DNA from: Vibrio chagasii
GTDB lineage: Bacteria > Pseudomonadota > Gammaproteobacteria > Enterobacterales > Vibrionaceae
NCBI RefSeq assembly: GCF_024347355.1
Contig: NZ_AP025465.1
Coordinates: 1,302,001-1,366,000 of the forward strand
Direction of reading: 5' to 3'
DNA length: 64,000 nucleotides
Shown here: piece by piece, positions 46,196 through 54,056 of the stretch
Numbering within the stretch: the first letter of the stretch is position 1
How the letters are laid out: each line of letters starts with the position of its first letter
The notes under the pieces: generated by a model
Database searches by the model: none
Told to the model about the DNA's origin: nothing
What the model saw: only the letters and a program-made list of their open reading frames with translations
Made by a program: the position numbers and the translations under genes

Positions 46196-47887
46196 CTACC
46201 ACACTTTATTGAGTTCAGGTGATAAGAACCAGGTGTTGTTTTTTGCCCCGCCAGACTGTGCCCATTCTATTATGTCAGGATAAGCGTCAGTGGTGTCAAT
46301 TCTTTCAAGGGGGTGGGACCAAGACATTGGTATATCTAAAGCCCATGGCAACCCGTTACTTGTCTGATAATATTCATAGTAATCTACACTTGAATCGTCA
46401 GCACCGACTCCAAAAAGATCGGTATCTGCTAGATCAGTATTCGGGTAGTTCATCAAGTGAATCTCTTGGCTACGATGGTCTGACTTGTAGATAAATGGAT
46501 TGAAATTCTCGTCATTAATATTCCTAGTAGAACCATTAATGATCAATGAAATGCTGTATGGAACGACATCTCTATTATCTCCTGATTGTGTATTGTAGAA
46601 GTTGTACTCTGCGTTACTCGGCAACATGTTGGTAATGTTTTCAATGACCGTAAATACTAATTCTCCATCATGCCCCATTTCAGGTGACAAATTATCTGTT
46701 GAACCGTTATAAGTTTTAGTCAACGAGCTCACATCTGATTCATCTAGACCAAGTAAAGAAATGGCAAAACTGTTTTCTTGTGTAGCCCCTCGAGCAACGG
46801 CTTCTCCTTCATAATCAAAACGAGTGACTCTGTTGTTTGCATTCGTATATATTCCCAAAGCGTAGTAAGTAACGAAATCATTGAGATCATAATCGCCTTC
46901 ATAAGGCCATAGGTCTTCAAAGCTTAAAGTATACCATCCGTCAGTAGGCGTCCGTCTGTAAAAGGCAATCGTTGGATCATTCGGAGCATAATCATTTTCG
47001 TCCGGTATGCCGTCCCCATCAGTATCGCCAATTTCTGGCCAAGATATTTCAGCGATACCACTGATCAAATCGTTGGAGTCGATGGCCGTGACTTGAACCT
47101 TCCAAAGTTCACCATCAGCCGTTTGGCTCGAAGTCAGTATGGCACCGCTATTGTTACTTTTACCAACGAATTCATCATCTACATAAAAACCTTGGCCAAC
47201 ATCGACGAACCATCGGTAATGGTAGGTGACAGAGTCTGAGTCCGGGTCATGTGGGGTAGGCCCCGTCACAGTCACTATTAGATTGTCATCATTACCAACG
47301 CTGTTACTCCAATTAAGGTTAGGCGTAAATGGTGGGCTGTTATCTATTACTTTATAGGTGATGCTTACCTGGCTGTAAGAGAGTGTGGTAAGCCAACCGT
47401 CTCTGTTAACATCAATATCTAAGTCGACTTCTACGAGCCCATCATCGAGTGAGGTAACGGGTAAGTCAAATACTGTGGTTGACCACTTTCTATTTGTGCC
47501 CTGTAAAAAGCCTGGGGTGAGCGTGGTGCCGTCTACCGAAATGCTATCATACTCGCCGTTTTCACCATGATGTGCTTCCGAATCGACATCATAAGCGTAG
47601 ATCGTCAGTGTTGCAGCTGTGAATTGTGCTCCAGTAGGTACTGAAATGTCGTGTAGCCATGAATAGTCTTGGTCATGTCTGCTGTATCTACCGAAGCCAT
47701 ATCGATTGCTTGCAGGTACGCTATAATGTGGAGGAGTACTGTTATTATCAATCTCTTGTGTGATAGTGATAGTCCCGTCAGCGTTGATGGTCGAAGAGTT
47801 TTTGGACGCGGCACAAAAAACCTGGTTAGAGAAAGCACTCCAAGTAATCGTTCCGAGTAAGATAATGGATGTATATGTATTATTCAC
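46196..47887 (-). CDS. Secreted LruC-domain protein
   Basis: The 563-aa protein starts with GTG, 7 nt after GGAGG, and has a signal peptide (NNTYTSIILLGTITWSAFS, cut near VFC-AAS). Modules in order are a beta-rich domain (about 35-190, with HDQDYSWLHDISVP), a cadherin-like beta domain (about 195-290), a calcium-binding thrombospondin-3-like loop (DTDGDGIPDENDYAPNDP) and a C-terminal LruC domain (LSFEDLWPYEGDYDLNDFVTYY). LruC proteins are secreted or surface proteins of unknown role. It is coupled to an upstream lipoprotein gene (2 bp gap) and should be exported with it. Confidence 0.88.
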   Translation of the reverse strand: MNNTYTSIILLGTITWSAFSNQVFCAASKNSSTINADGTITITQEIDNNSTPPHYSVPASNRYGFGRYSRHDQDYSWLHDISVPTGAQFTAATLTIYAYDVDSEAHHGENGEYDSISVDGTTLTPGFLQGTNRKWSTTVFDLPVTSLDDGLVEVDLDIDVNRDGWLTTLSYSQVSITYKVIDNSPPFTPNLNWSNSVGNDDNLIVTVTGPTPHDPDSDSVTYHYRWFVDVGQGFYVDDEFVGKSNNSGAILTSSQTADGELWKVQVTAIDSNDLISGIAEISWPEIGDTDGDGIPDENDYAPNDPTIAFYRRTPTDGWYTLSFEDLWPYEGDYDLNDFVTYYALGIYTNANNRVTRFDYEGEAVARGATQENSFAISLLGLDESDVSSLTKTYNGSTDNLSPEMGHDGELVFTVIENITNMLPSNAEYNFYNTQSGDNRDVVPYSISLIINGSTRNINDENFNPFIYKSDHRSQEIHLMNYPNTDLADTDLFGVGADDSSVDYYEYYQTSNGLPWALDIPMSWSHPLERIDTTDAYPDIIEWAQSGGAKNNTWFLSPELNKVW

Positions 47888-47889
47888 TT

Positions 47890-48414
47890 TCAATCCTCCT
47901 CCAAAACAATGCCGCAAGAAACTATCAGTACTGTCTCTATTTCATCTAAGGTGTATGTTGACGTACACTTTTGGCCATTAACATTAGCGATTATGTTTAA
48001 ACTTTTCCAATGTGCTGGAAACGTAAATACATCAGTTAAGTGGCCGTGTCTATCTGAGAGTCCAGTGTAATAATGGACGGGATTTTTAGGATCTGATGTG
48101 TTATATAAGTCTATGATGTGTGAGCCTCGAATGCATCTTTGTTTACCATCCCTCAGTGAAAAACTACTGGTAATATCAACGGTTATTGTCAGGGTTTTGC
48201 TACTACTCCAGTCAAAGTTACCCGGCACCACTATATCGCTGAATAAATTAACTGTAGCTATAGGTTCAATTACCGTTGCAATTTCCGGTTCTGGTTCCTC
48301 ACTTGATGAAGAGCTCCCACCACTGGTGCTGCCACCGTCGCCACCTCCGCCGCCACAACCAGTTATCACAGCACTTAATGACATCGTTAATATCAAAGGA
48401 GTTAATGCTTTCAT
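47890..48414 (-). CDS. Lipoprotein with Gly/Ser linker, partner of the LruC protein
   Basis: The 174-aa protein has a lipoprotein signal peptide ending in the lipobox ITGC (cysteine at about 20), then GGGGGDGGST and a Ser/Glu-rich linker (about 21-45), then a small beta-rich domain (about 50-170) with several Cys, unrecognised. Residue +2 is Gly, not Asp, so outer-membrane targeting is expected. Its stop lies two bases before the GTG of the LruC gene, and GAGGAGG before that GTG overlaps its end. Function unknown, but secretion with the LruC protein is likely. Confidence 0.85.
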   Translation of the reverse strand: MKALTPLILTMSLSAVITGCGGGGGDGGSTSGGSSSSSEEPEPEIATVIEPIATVNLFSDIVVPGNFDWSSSKTLTITVDITSSFSLRDGKQRCIRGSHIIDLYNTSDPKNPVHYYTGLSDRHGHLTDVFTFPAHWKSLNIIANVNGQKCTSTYTLDEIETVLIVSCGIVLEED

Positions 48415-48883
48415 TTTTAATATCCTTATTTAATGAGTGGTATATTGAATTAGCAAGTCACGTGCCATGTTTAAGTAACTGATTTAAAGTGTTTTTTTTG
48501 AATGCTAGATGTATCTAGTCAGAAAGCTACCTCATTTTTAAAAAGAGAATCAATTTGACCGAATAGCACCATATAGCGAAAGGGTTAGGCAAGGGAGCTG
48601 CCCATTTTGAGAGTTGGCCTCGGAAATTACTTTAAATGTCGGGTAGTTAGCTCTGGGACTGACTTGAATTGCGTCTTATGTGTCGAAAGGTAGAGAATGG
48701 TTATCCAAAAAACCTAATTTCAGCGAGTGGCTTATCAATAGTGAATGGCTACATCGCTTATTTAATGAGTGAATAATATTGGTTTGAAATTTAGCTTTTT
48801 AATTAATATTAAATCGCAGGTTGCAGCCTTGATTGGGTAGGGCTAGATGATAGCGTTAGCTCACCCAAAACAAGGAGAATAGG
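48415..48883. other. 469-bp divergent intergenic region with a repeated motif
   Basis: There is no ORF. It separates the lipoprotein/LruC operon from the exported-pair operon. It holds the motif GTTAGCTCACC at 48855-48865 and a shorter GTTAGCTC copy at 48646-48653, described separately. Confidence 0.55.
48833..48868. promoter_or_regulatory. Putative operator with GTTAGCTCACC right arm
   Basis: An imperfect inverted repeat has left arm TTGGGT-N2-GGCTA (48833-48845) and right arm TAGCTCACCCAA (48857-48868). The right arm includes an 11-base sequence found again before the ToxR-like gene at 49990-50000. It lies just before the ribosome site of the ABM-like gene. Confidence 0.5.
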
Positions 48884-49240
48884 ATGAAGCACATTATTAA
48901 GTATGGATTGGCACTGGGGGCGATAAGCGTCAGTGCGTTGGTTTCGGCAAACCCAGTTGTATTGATAAACACTTTTTCAGTCGAGCCAGCCCATGAAGCC
49001 GCGACTTTAGCGTATTGGGAAAGTGCTAGGGACGTGCTAGTCCAACAACCCGGTTATATCTCTACTACATTACATCGAGCGTTAAGTACAGACGCCACTT
49101 ACCTTTACGTAAACGTCGCAAACTGGGAAAGCCAAAAACACTTCATAGATGCTATCTCTGTAATGAGAGAGGAGCTACCTGCTCTTAATCTTGAAGGCGT
49201 TACTGCAAACCCTAACCTTTACGAAGTCATCCGAAATTAA
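48884..49240 (+). CDS. Exported ABM-like small protein
   Basis: A signal peptide (MKHIIKYGLALGAISVSALVSA) precedes an antibiotic biosynthesis monooxygenase-like (ABM, dimeric alpha/beta barrel) domain: VLINTFSVEPAHEAATLAYWESARD, QQPGYISTTLHRAL, and YLYVNVANWESQKHFIDAI. ABM proteins are usually cytoplasmic and may oxidise quinol-like substrates without a metal; export is unusual. A catalytic residue is not obvious. AAGGAGAATAGG precedes the ATG. It is first in an operon of at least two genes. Confidence 0.8.
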   Translation: MKHIIKYGLALGAISVSALVSANPVVLINTFSVEPAHEAATLAYWESARDVLVQQPGYISTTLHRALSTDATYLYVNVANWESQKHFIDAISVMREELPALNLEGVTANPNLYEVIRN

Positions 49241-49255
49241 TAGAGAGTGTCCTGA

Positions 49256-49936
49256 ATGAAATATGTACCACGACTGTTTTTAGTTATTTTTAGCTTTCTG
49301 TTCTCGGTTAATAGCTATTCAGCTGCCTATGGCGTATCGGTTGCTTGGAAAACAAAAGATGCTCAAGCTGTATTTGATGTGATGCCTCAACAGAAGAAGG
49401 CATTTGCTAACTTAATTGATGCTGGCTTAATTCACGATATGTTTGTTTCTGAAAGCTTTATTGGCGAAAATCAGTTTCCAATAATTAAATTTGTAATGGA
49501 AGCCGATAGTGAAGAGGAAGTAAGACGTGTTATTGGAAATCTTCCTTTTCAATTTAAAGAGCTAGCTGAAATAACAGAAGTAAGAGACATCGGAAGTAAA
49601 TGGCTAGATACTCAAGTTGCTTATAAAAACTATGCGATTGAGTTGACTTGGAAAGAGCCTGAAGATCAAATGCTGGTAGATAAAATTATTAGTGTTGATT
49701 TACAAAAGGTGGTCGATTGGAGCACTCAAGGCGTGATTACTTCGGCTTATATAAAAAATCAATCTATTGCCGAGCCGAAGCCAAATCAGACAGCGATGAT
49801 TCGACCAATATATTCTATTGCGGTATTGGCAAAGGGTGAGCAACATGCTCTTGATATTGCTAATGAACTTAACGCGGTTAAATTAGGCTTCGCTAGCGTC
49901 AATGTCAGTGAATTGGGCTTTAAATTATCCCTGTGA
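49256..49936 (+). CDS. Exported muconolactone-isomerase-like protein, likely duplicated fold
   Basis: The 226-aa protein has a signal peptide (MKYVPRLFLVIFSFLFSVNSYSA). Two similar ferredoxin-like halves follow, about 25-117 and 124-226. The first includes a stretch like the muconolactone delta-isomerase end (RVIGNLPFQFKELAEITEV), with VAYKNYAIELTWKEP starting the second. No catalytic residues are clear. The gap to the ABM-like gene is 15 bp, so they are co-transcribed. It may bind a small ligand for the ToxR-like regulator or modify one; this is inference. Confidence 0.68.
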   Translation: MKYVPRLFLVIFSFLFSVNSYSAAYGVSVAWKTKDAQAVFDVMPQQKKAFANLIDAGLIHDMFVSESFIGENQFPIIKFVMEADSEEEVRRVIGNLPFQFKELAEITEVRDIGSKWLDTQVAYKNYAIELTWKEPEDQMLVDKIISVDLQKVVDWSTQGVITSAYIKNQSIAEPKPNQTAMIRPIYSIAVLAKGEQHALDIANELNAVKLGFASVNVSELGFKLSL

Positions 49937-49967
49937 TTCTGAAATAATGTAAATTCCCATGTTATTC

Positions 49968-50002
49968 TAAGGTGAGATTATTAACAGTGTTAGCTCACCT
50001 TA
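49968..50002. promoter_or_regulatory. Inverted repeat overlapping the ToxR-like gene start
   Basis: TAAGGTGAG (49968-49976) and CTCACCTTA (49994-50002) form a 9-bp perfect stem with a 17-nt centre. It contains GTTAGCTCACC as in front of the ABM-like gene. The left arm also holds the AGGTGA Shine-Dalgarno, so it could act as operator or as an mRNA hairpin that hides the start. Confidence 0.55.
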
Positions 50003-50940
50003 TGAATAATAATAAATTACAAGAGTATGATTTGGTTATTGAACTTGATGACCGTACATTGATTAACCCGTCATTGAATAAAGTCGTGACATTGTCGCCA
50101 TCAGAGTGTCTGCTTTTAAAGCATTTAATGGACAACTGCTCACAAACTTTAGGTCGTGAATTCCTTTTAACGCATTGTTGGCCGGGGCGCATTGTTACTA
50201 ATAGCTCTCTGAATGTCGCAATCAAAAATGTTCGCACTGCTCTCAAAGAAGTAGGGTCCGACTGCAAAGTGATTACGGTACAAAAGGAAGGCTATTGCTT
50301 TGTTGCTCCTGAGAATAGTACCGTACCTGATAGCTTTGTTGCGCCTGATAGCTTTGTCGCATCTGATAGCAGTGTCGTATCTGAAGGCTTTATAGGATCA
50401 GAAAAATCAGCAGCATCAGAACACTTTGCCGAACAAGACAAAGACATATCGAAATCTGCCAGTTTGGGAGACAAGGAGGATTCTACTCGCTCGGAATTCA
50501 CTGTGTTGGAGTCAAAATCAGCTTCTGATTTAAATGAATCAGCTGACACTCACGGGCTATCAGAGAATACTCAAGCACAAGGCAAGCATGCATCTTCTAA
50601 GTTTATGCCGCTTGTTAGCGGACTCGCGGTAAGTCTGTTTATAGTCATTATCCTGTCTTATCTTGGGTTGTTTATGGAAAGAGCTTCCATCAAGGGTGTC
50701 GATGTATACCACGACAATGTCGAGTTAGAACCAGAGTTGGTGGAAGACTTAACCTCACTTGCTAAGCCTGGCGTAGAGGCGATCTATCTCCACCGTATGG
50801 GTATAGAGTGTGGTGGCATGCAAGTGGTGGTGTTAGACGAAAGTGGTTGGCACGACATTAGCGCAGATTTCAAATCTAGGCGCTGCTCACAAGGTCAGAA
50901 AGAGGCTGAAAAGGTAGAAGGAACTGCAGATGAAGCGTAA
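49987..50940 (+). CDS. ToxR-like membrane transcriptional regulator
   Basis: The 317-aa protein starts with GTG, 10 nt after AGGTGAG; the ATG at 50002 (no ribosome site) and a GTG at 49972 are alternatives. It has an N-terminal winged helix of the ToxR/CadC/OmpR type (about 12-105, ending VQKEGYCFVAP), then a Ser/Glu-rich linker that begins with 6-residue repeats, one membrane helix (about 207-230) and a short periplasmic domain of about 85 residues with cysteines near 275 and 300, which could form a disulfide. Its 3' end overlaps the next gene by 11 nt. The layout is that of co-component regulators such as ToxR/ToxS, TcpP/TcpH or VtrA/VtrC, but the sequence is not one of these. Confidence 0.87.
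   Translation: MLAHLMNNNKLQEYDLVIELDDRTLINPSLNKVVTLSPSECLLLKHLMDNCSQTLGREFLLTHCWPGRIVTNSSLNVAIKNVRTALKEVGSDCKVITVQKEGYCFVAPENSTVPDSFVAPDSFVASDSSVVSEGFIGSEKSAASEHFAEQDKDISKSASLGDKEDSTRSEFTVLESKSASDLNESADTHGLSENTQAQGKHASSKFMPLVSGLAVSLFIVIILSYLGLFMERASIKGVDVYHDNVELEPELVEDLTSLAKPGVEAIYLHRMGIECGGMQVVVLDESGWHDISADFKSRRCSQGQKEAEKVEGTADEA
50326..50433 (+). repeat. 18-bp in-frame tandem repeats in the ToxR-like linker
   Basis: Six 18-bp units read PDSFVA, PDSFVA, SDSSVV, SEGFIG, SEKSAA and SEHFAE. The first two are nearly identical at DNA level and the later ones drift, showing growth by duplication of a hexapeptide spacer between the DNA-binding and membrane parts. Confidence 0.8.
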
Positions 50941-51367
50941 CTTTTGGCTGCCGATTGTTGTAACGGTATTTGTGATCTTAGCGTTTGGCTTGGTCTCCGG
51001 AGTAGCGACCAAAGGTTCGTATCAGTTTGAAAGCCAGTACGATAATTATGGCCGGGAGGTTTTGACCCTTGAGCTAAAAAACGGACGCTCAAAAATGCGC
51101 TATGTTGGCTACGACCGAAACGGACGAGTCGTGCAAACCAAACAGTTGTTTGGTGTGTTTTTGCGTTGGGGGAATCACTACTATTTCTATCAGCTTGAAC
51201 AGCACCAAGCCCACGGGAATCAAACCTTCAACGTTAAAAATCTGTTTATCAAGCACCATGATAACAAGCGTAGTGTTTTGATATCCGATCAGCGAGGTGC
51301 GTACATTACGAAAGACGGTACGATCTTAGAGCTCAATGGCATTCTTTATGGGAAGGCAATGCGTTGA
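50930..51367 (+). CDS. Small membrane-anchored periplasmic partner of the ToxR-like protein
   Basis: The 145-aa protein has one N-terminal helix (about 7-27) and a roughly 118-residue beta-rich periplasmic domain (GSYQFESQYDNYGREVLTLE and repeated Tyr/Asn/Gly strand patterns). It has no signal peptidase site and no cysteine. Its ATG lies inside the end of the ToxR-like gene (ATGAAGCGTAA), so production is coupled. By position, size and topology it fills the ToxS/TcpH/VtrC/FidL role, where the partner stabilises the regulator and helps form a ligand pocket. I see no direct sequence match to those proteins. Confidence 0.8.
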   Translation: MKRNFWLPIVVTVFVILAFGLVSGVATKGSYQFESQYDNYGREVLTLELKNGRSKMRYVGYDRNGRVVQTKQLFGVFLRWGNHYYFYQLEQHQAHGNQTFNVKNLFIKHHDNKRSVLISDQRGAYITKDGTILELNGILYGKAMR

Positions 51368-51437
51368 TTGTGATGCAGCACACTGAGGTGATTAGTGAGA
51401 TCTGGTTGGTTGGAATGGGGTGTTACTAATAATCTAG

Positions 51438-51475
51438 AGCAGCGTTGGGTTCATTGCCTAACGCTGCTTGTTTGC
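51438..51475 (+). terminator. Hairpin after the regulator pair
   Basis: AGCAGCGTTGGG (51438-51449) pairs with CCTAACGCTGCT (51457-51468) with one G-U pair; the U-tract is weak (TGTTTG). Confidence 0.6.
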
Positions 51476-51484
51476 ATGATTGGC

Positions 51485-51934
51485 TTAGTCTTCGCCAAGT
51501 ACGTCAAGTTTGCTCTTGATGAAATCTTTGTGGTCAACGTAGAGCAGTTCAGCAGTTTTTCTGATCACTGAATCTTCAAGTGGATCAATCTCTCCATCGG
51601 CATGAGCCACTTCCCACATTGCCTTAATCAGGTCGATTCGCACTGGCTGTGATAGCTCACGCAGTTGGGAGGTGAAATCATACAAAGAAACAGATTGTTC
51701 AACTTGCGGCTCAGCTTGTTGTAACAAGGCTTTCGACTCTTCTTCCGTAATGCCCAACAGACGTTGCAGTAAGTTCAACTTCGCTTCTTGTTCTGATTCG
51801 TTGATCTCATGGTCTGCGCCTGCGACTTCGCATAACAAACTGGCGATAGCTAAGTTTGGTGAGGCAGTAGGCGTTTTGCCTAAATCAGAGCCTTCGACCA
51901 ACTGTTTAAATAACGATGTAAGTGAATTAAACAT
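51485..51934 (-). CDS. TerB-family protein
   Basis: The 149-aa soluble helical protein has the TerB pattern: LAIASLLCEVAGADHEINESEQEAKL (about 28-53) and VRIDLIKAMWEVAHADGEIDPLEDSVIRK (about 98-126), the paired acidic metal-binding loops of this fold. TerB-like proteins are linked to tellurite resistance and envelope stress, but single copies outside ter operons, as here, are of unknown role. It is monocistronic. Confidence 0.87.
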   Translation of the reverse strand: MFNSLTSLFKQLVEGSDLGKTPTASPNLAIASLLCEVAGADHEINESEQEAKLNLLQRLLGITEEESKALLQQAEPQVEQSVSLYDFTSQLRELSQPVRIDLIKAMWEVAHADGEIDPLEDSVIRKTAELLYVDHKDFIKSKLDVLGED

Positions 51935-52044
51935 AAGAGCGTTCCAGTAATGGTGAATAATATAACTATTGGGCCTACAGAGTGTGATCGCAAGCCCCTT
52001 TACTTAAAACTGACATTACGTATAAGCCAGTAATAAGGAACATA

Positions 52045-54033
52045 TTAGGTTGGCTCTGGAAAACGCGTTACTTTGCCATCGCCGCTTAGGGTGGTGATGG
52101 ATTGTGGTTTGCCGTCGCTATTTAGCCTTAATTCACCAATCGCGCTGCGGTTCGAAAGGCGATAGAAGGTTTGATTGTCTGGGCTTCGCTTTTCTATTTT
52201 TAAACGCTTACGTTTGGTGAAATAGTTAAGCACCGAGCGTGGGCTATACAACAGCCGGTCACATACGTCGCAGAATTTTAGCAATGGCGCAGGGAACTGG
52301 TTTTTAATACCGCTGCAGGTAATCTGGTAAATGTTCGGACTGTTGCGGCGATATCTAAGCTTAATGTCGTAAGCAAAGGAGTAGTGTACATCACCAGAAA
52401 GTACCACGAAGTTCGTTGGTGTTTTGGTATGAGTAAAGATACTAATCAGCGTGTTGGCACTACCAGGGTGCGCCATCCAGTTCTCAGCATCAATCACCAG
52501 TGGCTTACCTACTGTGGTAGCCATCTTTTGCAGCGTTTCAATAAACTTCACGCCAAACATCGGCGCGGCGGAGATAATCACCACTTTATCTTGATGAAGT
52601 AACTGATGTTGGAGTTCAACCAATGCTTCCCAGTCCATCAAGCCGGACGGTTTGTTCATCCGAGACTCGGAGCGCCAGCGGCGGGTACGAGTATCCAACA
52701 CAATCACTTTCGGCGAAGTGTTGATGGTGTAGTGCCACTCTTCAAAGCGATCGAGCATTTCAAGATACTGTTTGTGTCTTGCAGGTTCGAGTTGCCCAAT
52801 AGGCGCTTCAATAGCTTTTTCGCTCTGATTGGTATTCACCAACTCCGAGAACAGCTCTTTCGTTTGCTCCATAAAATCGTGGTTGAAGTTCTCCGGTGCA
52901 TTACCCCAACCTTGGCACATCCAATAAGCCGCAAGGCCGTTACCAATGACTTGTGTAGCAAACTGGTTTTGATCCACCGCATGCTCCCAACCAACAGTAA
53001 GGTTCCAGTCGTCAGTGACATCATGATCATCGAAGATCATGTACGTTGGAATATGAGCAAATAGACGCTGTACTTGCGGCAGACCGGCAATGAAATCATC
53101 GATGATGACACTTTCATCACGCCATTGTTGCTGCTCGGCTGGTGTGAGCTGGCGGCCAGCCTGCATGCAGTTATTCTCGATCAACCGTTCGCGGTTAATG
53201 CACTGCCACAAGGTCGGTGACCAAACCAGCAGATACATGGCAATAAATTCAGACAAGGTCACCAAGTGATTTTCACAATCAGTGGAGCTGAAGATGGGTA
53301 TTCCGCGTTTAGGGAACAACTTATCGAGCAATGAATGTGATGTGTTATGGTGCGGTAGTAAATGATCACGTTGATAGAGGTGATAGTCGCTGTTAAACAG
53401 AGCTTCACTGCTATCGATTTTTCCGTCTAATGAATCGGTCGGTAGTGCTTCGCTCACTAATCCAAGTAGCTGAATCACTTGATGAATCGCATCGAGTGTT
53501 GGACCGGCAACGTGATCTGCGTAGATCTGGTCGCCGCTCATCATCAGCATATCTGGACGCTCTAATACGGCTTGCTGCTCAACTTTATTATCGGCTGCGA
53601 CTAGGCTGTCTTTGCTTGGATGATGAGGATTACGACAGGAACCATGCAAGATGTAGTCGGCGCTGGTCGATATTTTAAAGGCTATTCTTGGCGCACCAGT
53701 GGTGTCGTGTTGCTCTTGGTACACTAAATGCGGAGCCAACTTGGTTAACGCACCTTGATCAGTCTCTATCTGATATTCCAAAGGCGTGTTGGTTGGAAAC
53801 TCACCTTTTAATTGAATCAAGCTTACCCAAGCATGTGTGCCGACCTGAATCGATTCGTGTTCGCTCAGTGGTGACCTATAGAAAGGGGCTTCTTGGCCTT
53901 GGTTGTATAGCTCTGCATTACCATTGAGTGGTGTGCTCGTAACAACCCAAAGCACAACCTCAGTTTTGGTCGTCTTTCTTAAAATAGGGCCAGCGAGTAA
54001 GAAGGGAAGAGAAAATGTCATCGGGCGTTTCAA
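52045..54033 (-). CDS. PhoD-like metallophosphatase, no signal peptide
   Basis: The 662-aa protein has PhoD-type calcineurin-like phosphoesterase motifs: LHGSCRNPHH, MMSGDQIYADHVAG, MIFDDHDVTDDWN and VVLSGDVHYSFAYD. An N-terminal beta domain (about 1-120) fits the usual PhoD cap. Secreted PhoD enzymes carry a twin-arginine signal; this one lacks any, so it is likely cytoplasmic or peripheral with an unknown phosphodiester substrate. It lies 23 bp after a small acidic gene on the same strand, probably in one operon. Confidence 0.88.
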   Translation of the reverse strand: MKRPMTFSLPFLLAGPILRKTTKTEVVLWVVTSTPLNGNAELYNQGQEAPFYRSPLSEHESIQVGTHAWVSLIQLKGEFPTNTPLEYQIETDQGALTKLAPHLVYQEQHDTTGAPRIAFKISTSADYILHGSCRNPHHPSKDSLVAADNKVEQQAVLERPDMLMMSGDQIYADHVAGPTLDAIHQVIQLLGLVSEALPTDSLDGKIDSSEALFNSDYHLYQRDHLLPHHNTSHSLLDKLFPKRGIPIFSSTDCENHLVTLSEFIAMYLLVWSPTLWQCINRERLIENNCMQAGRQLTPAEQQQWRDESVIIDDFIAGLPQVQRLFAHIPTYMIFDDHDVTDDWNLTVGWEHAVDQNQFATQVIGNGLAAYWMCQGWGNAPENFNHDFMEQTKELFSELVNTNQSEKAIEAPIGQLEPARHKQYLEMLDRFEEWHYTINTSPKVIVLDTRTRRWRSESRMNKPSGLMDWEALVELQHQLLHQDKVVIISAAPMFGVKFIETLQKMATTVGKPLVIDAENWMAHPGSANTLISIFTHTKTPTNFVVLSGDVHYSFAYDIKLRYRRNSPNIYQITCSGIKNQFPAPLLKFCDVCDRLLYSPRSVLNYFTKRKRLKIEKRSPDNQTFYRLSNRSAIGELRLNSDGKPQSITTLSGDGKVTRFPEPT

Positions 54034-54056
54034 GTCGATTCCTAAATCTTTGGTGG

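Noticed and set aside
46196..51367. Mobile island boundaries around the LruC and ToxR-like region
   Set aside because: The region looks accessory, but I found no tRNA, integrase, transposase or flanking direct repeat, so transfer cannot be claimed.
52606..53064. A 152-codon plus-strand frame opposite the PhoD-like gene
   Set aside because: Antisense to the conserved metallophosphatase core; no support as a gene.
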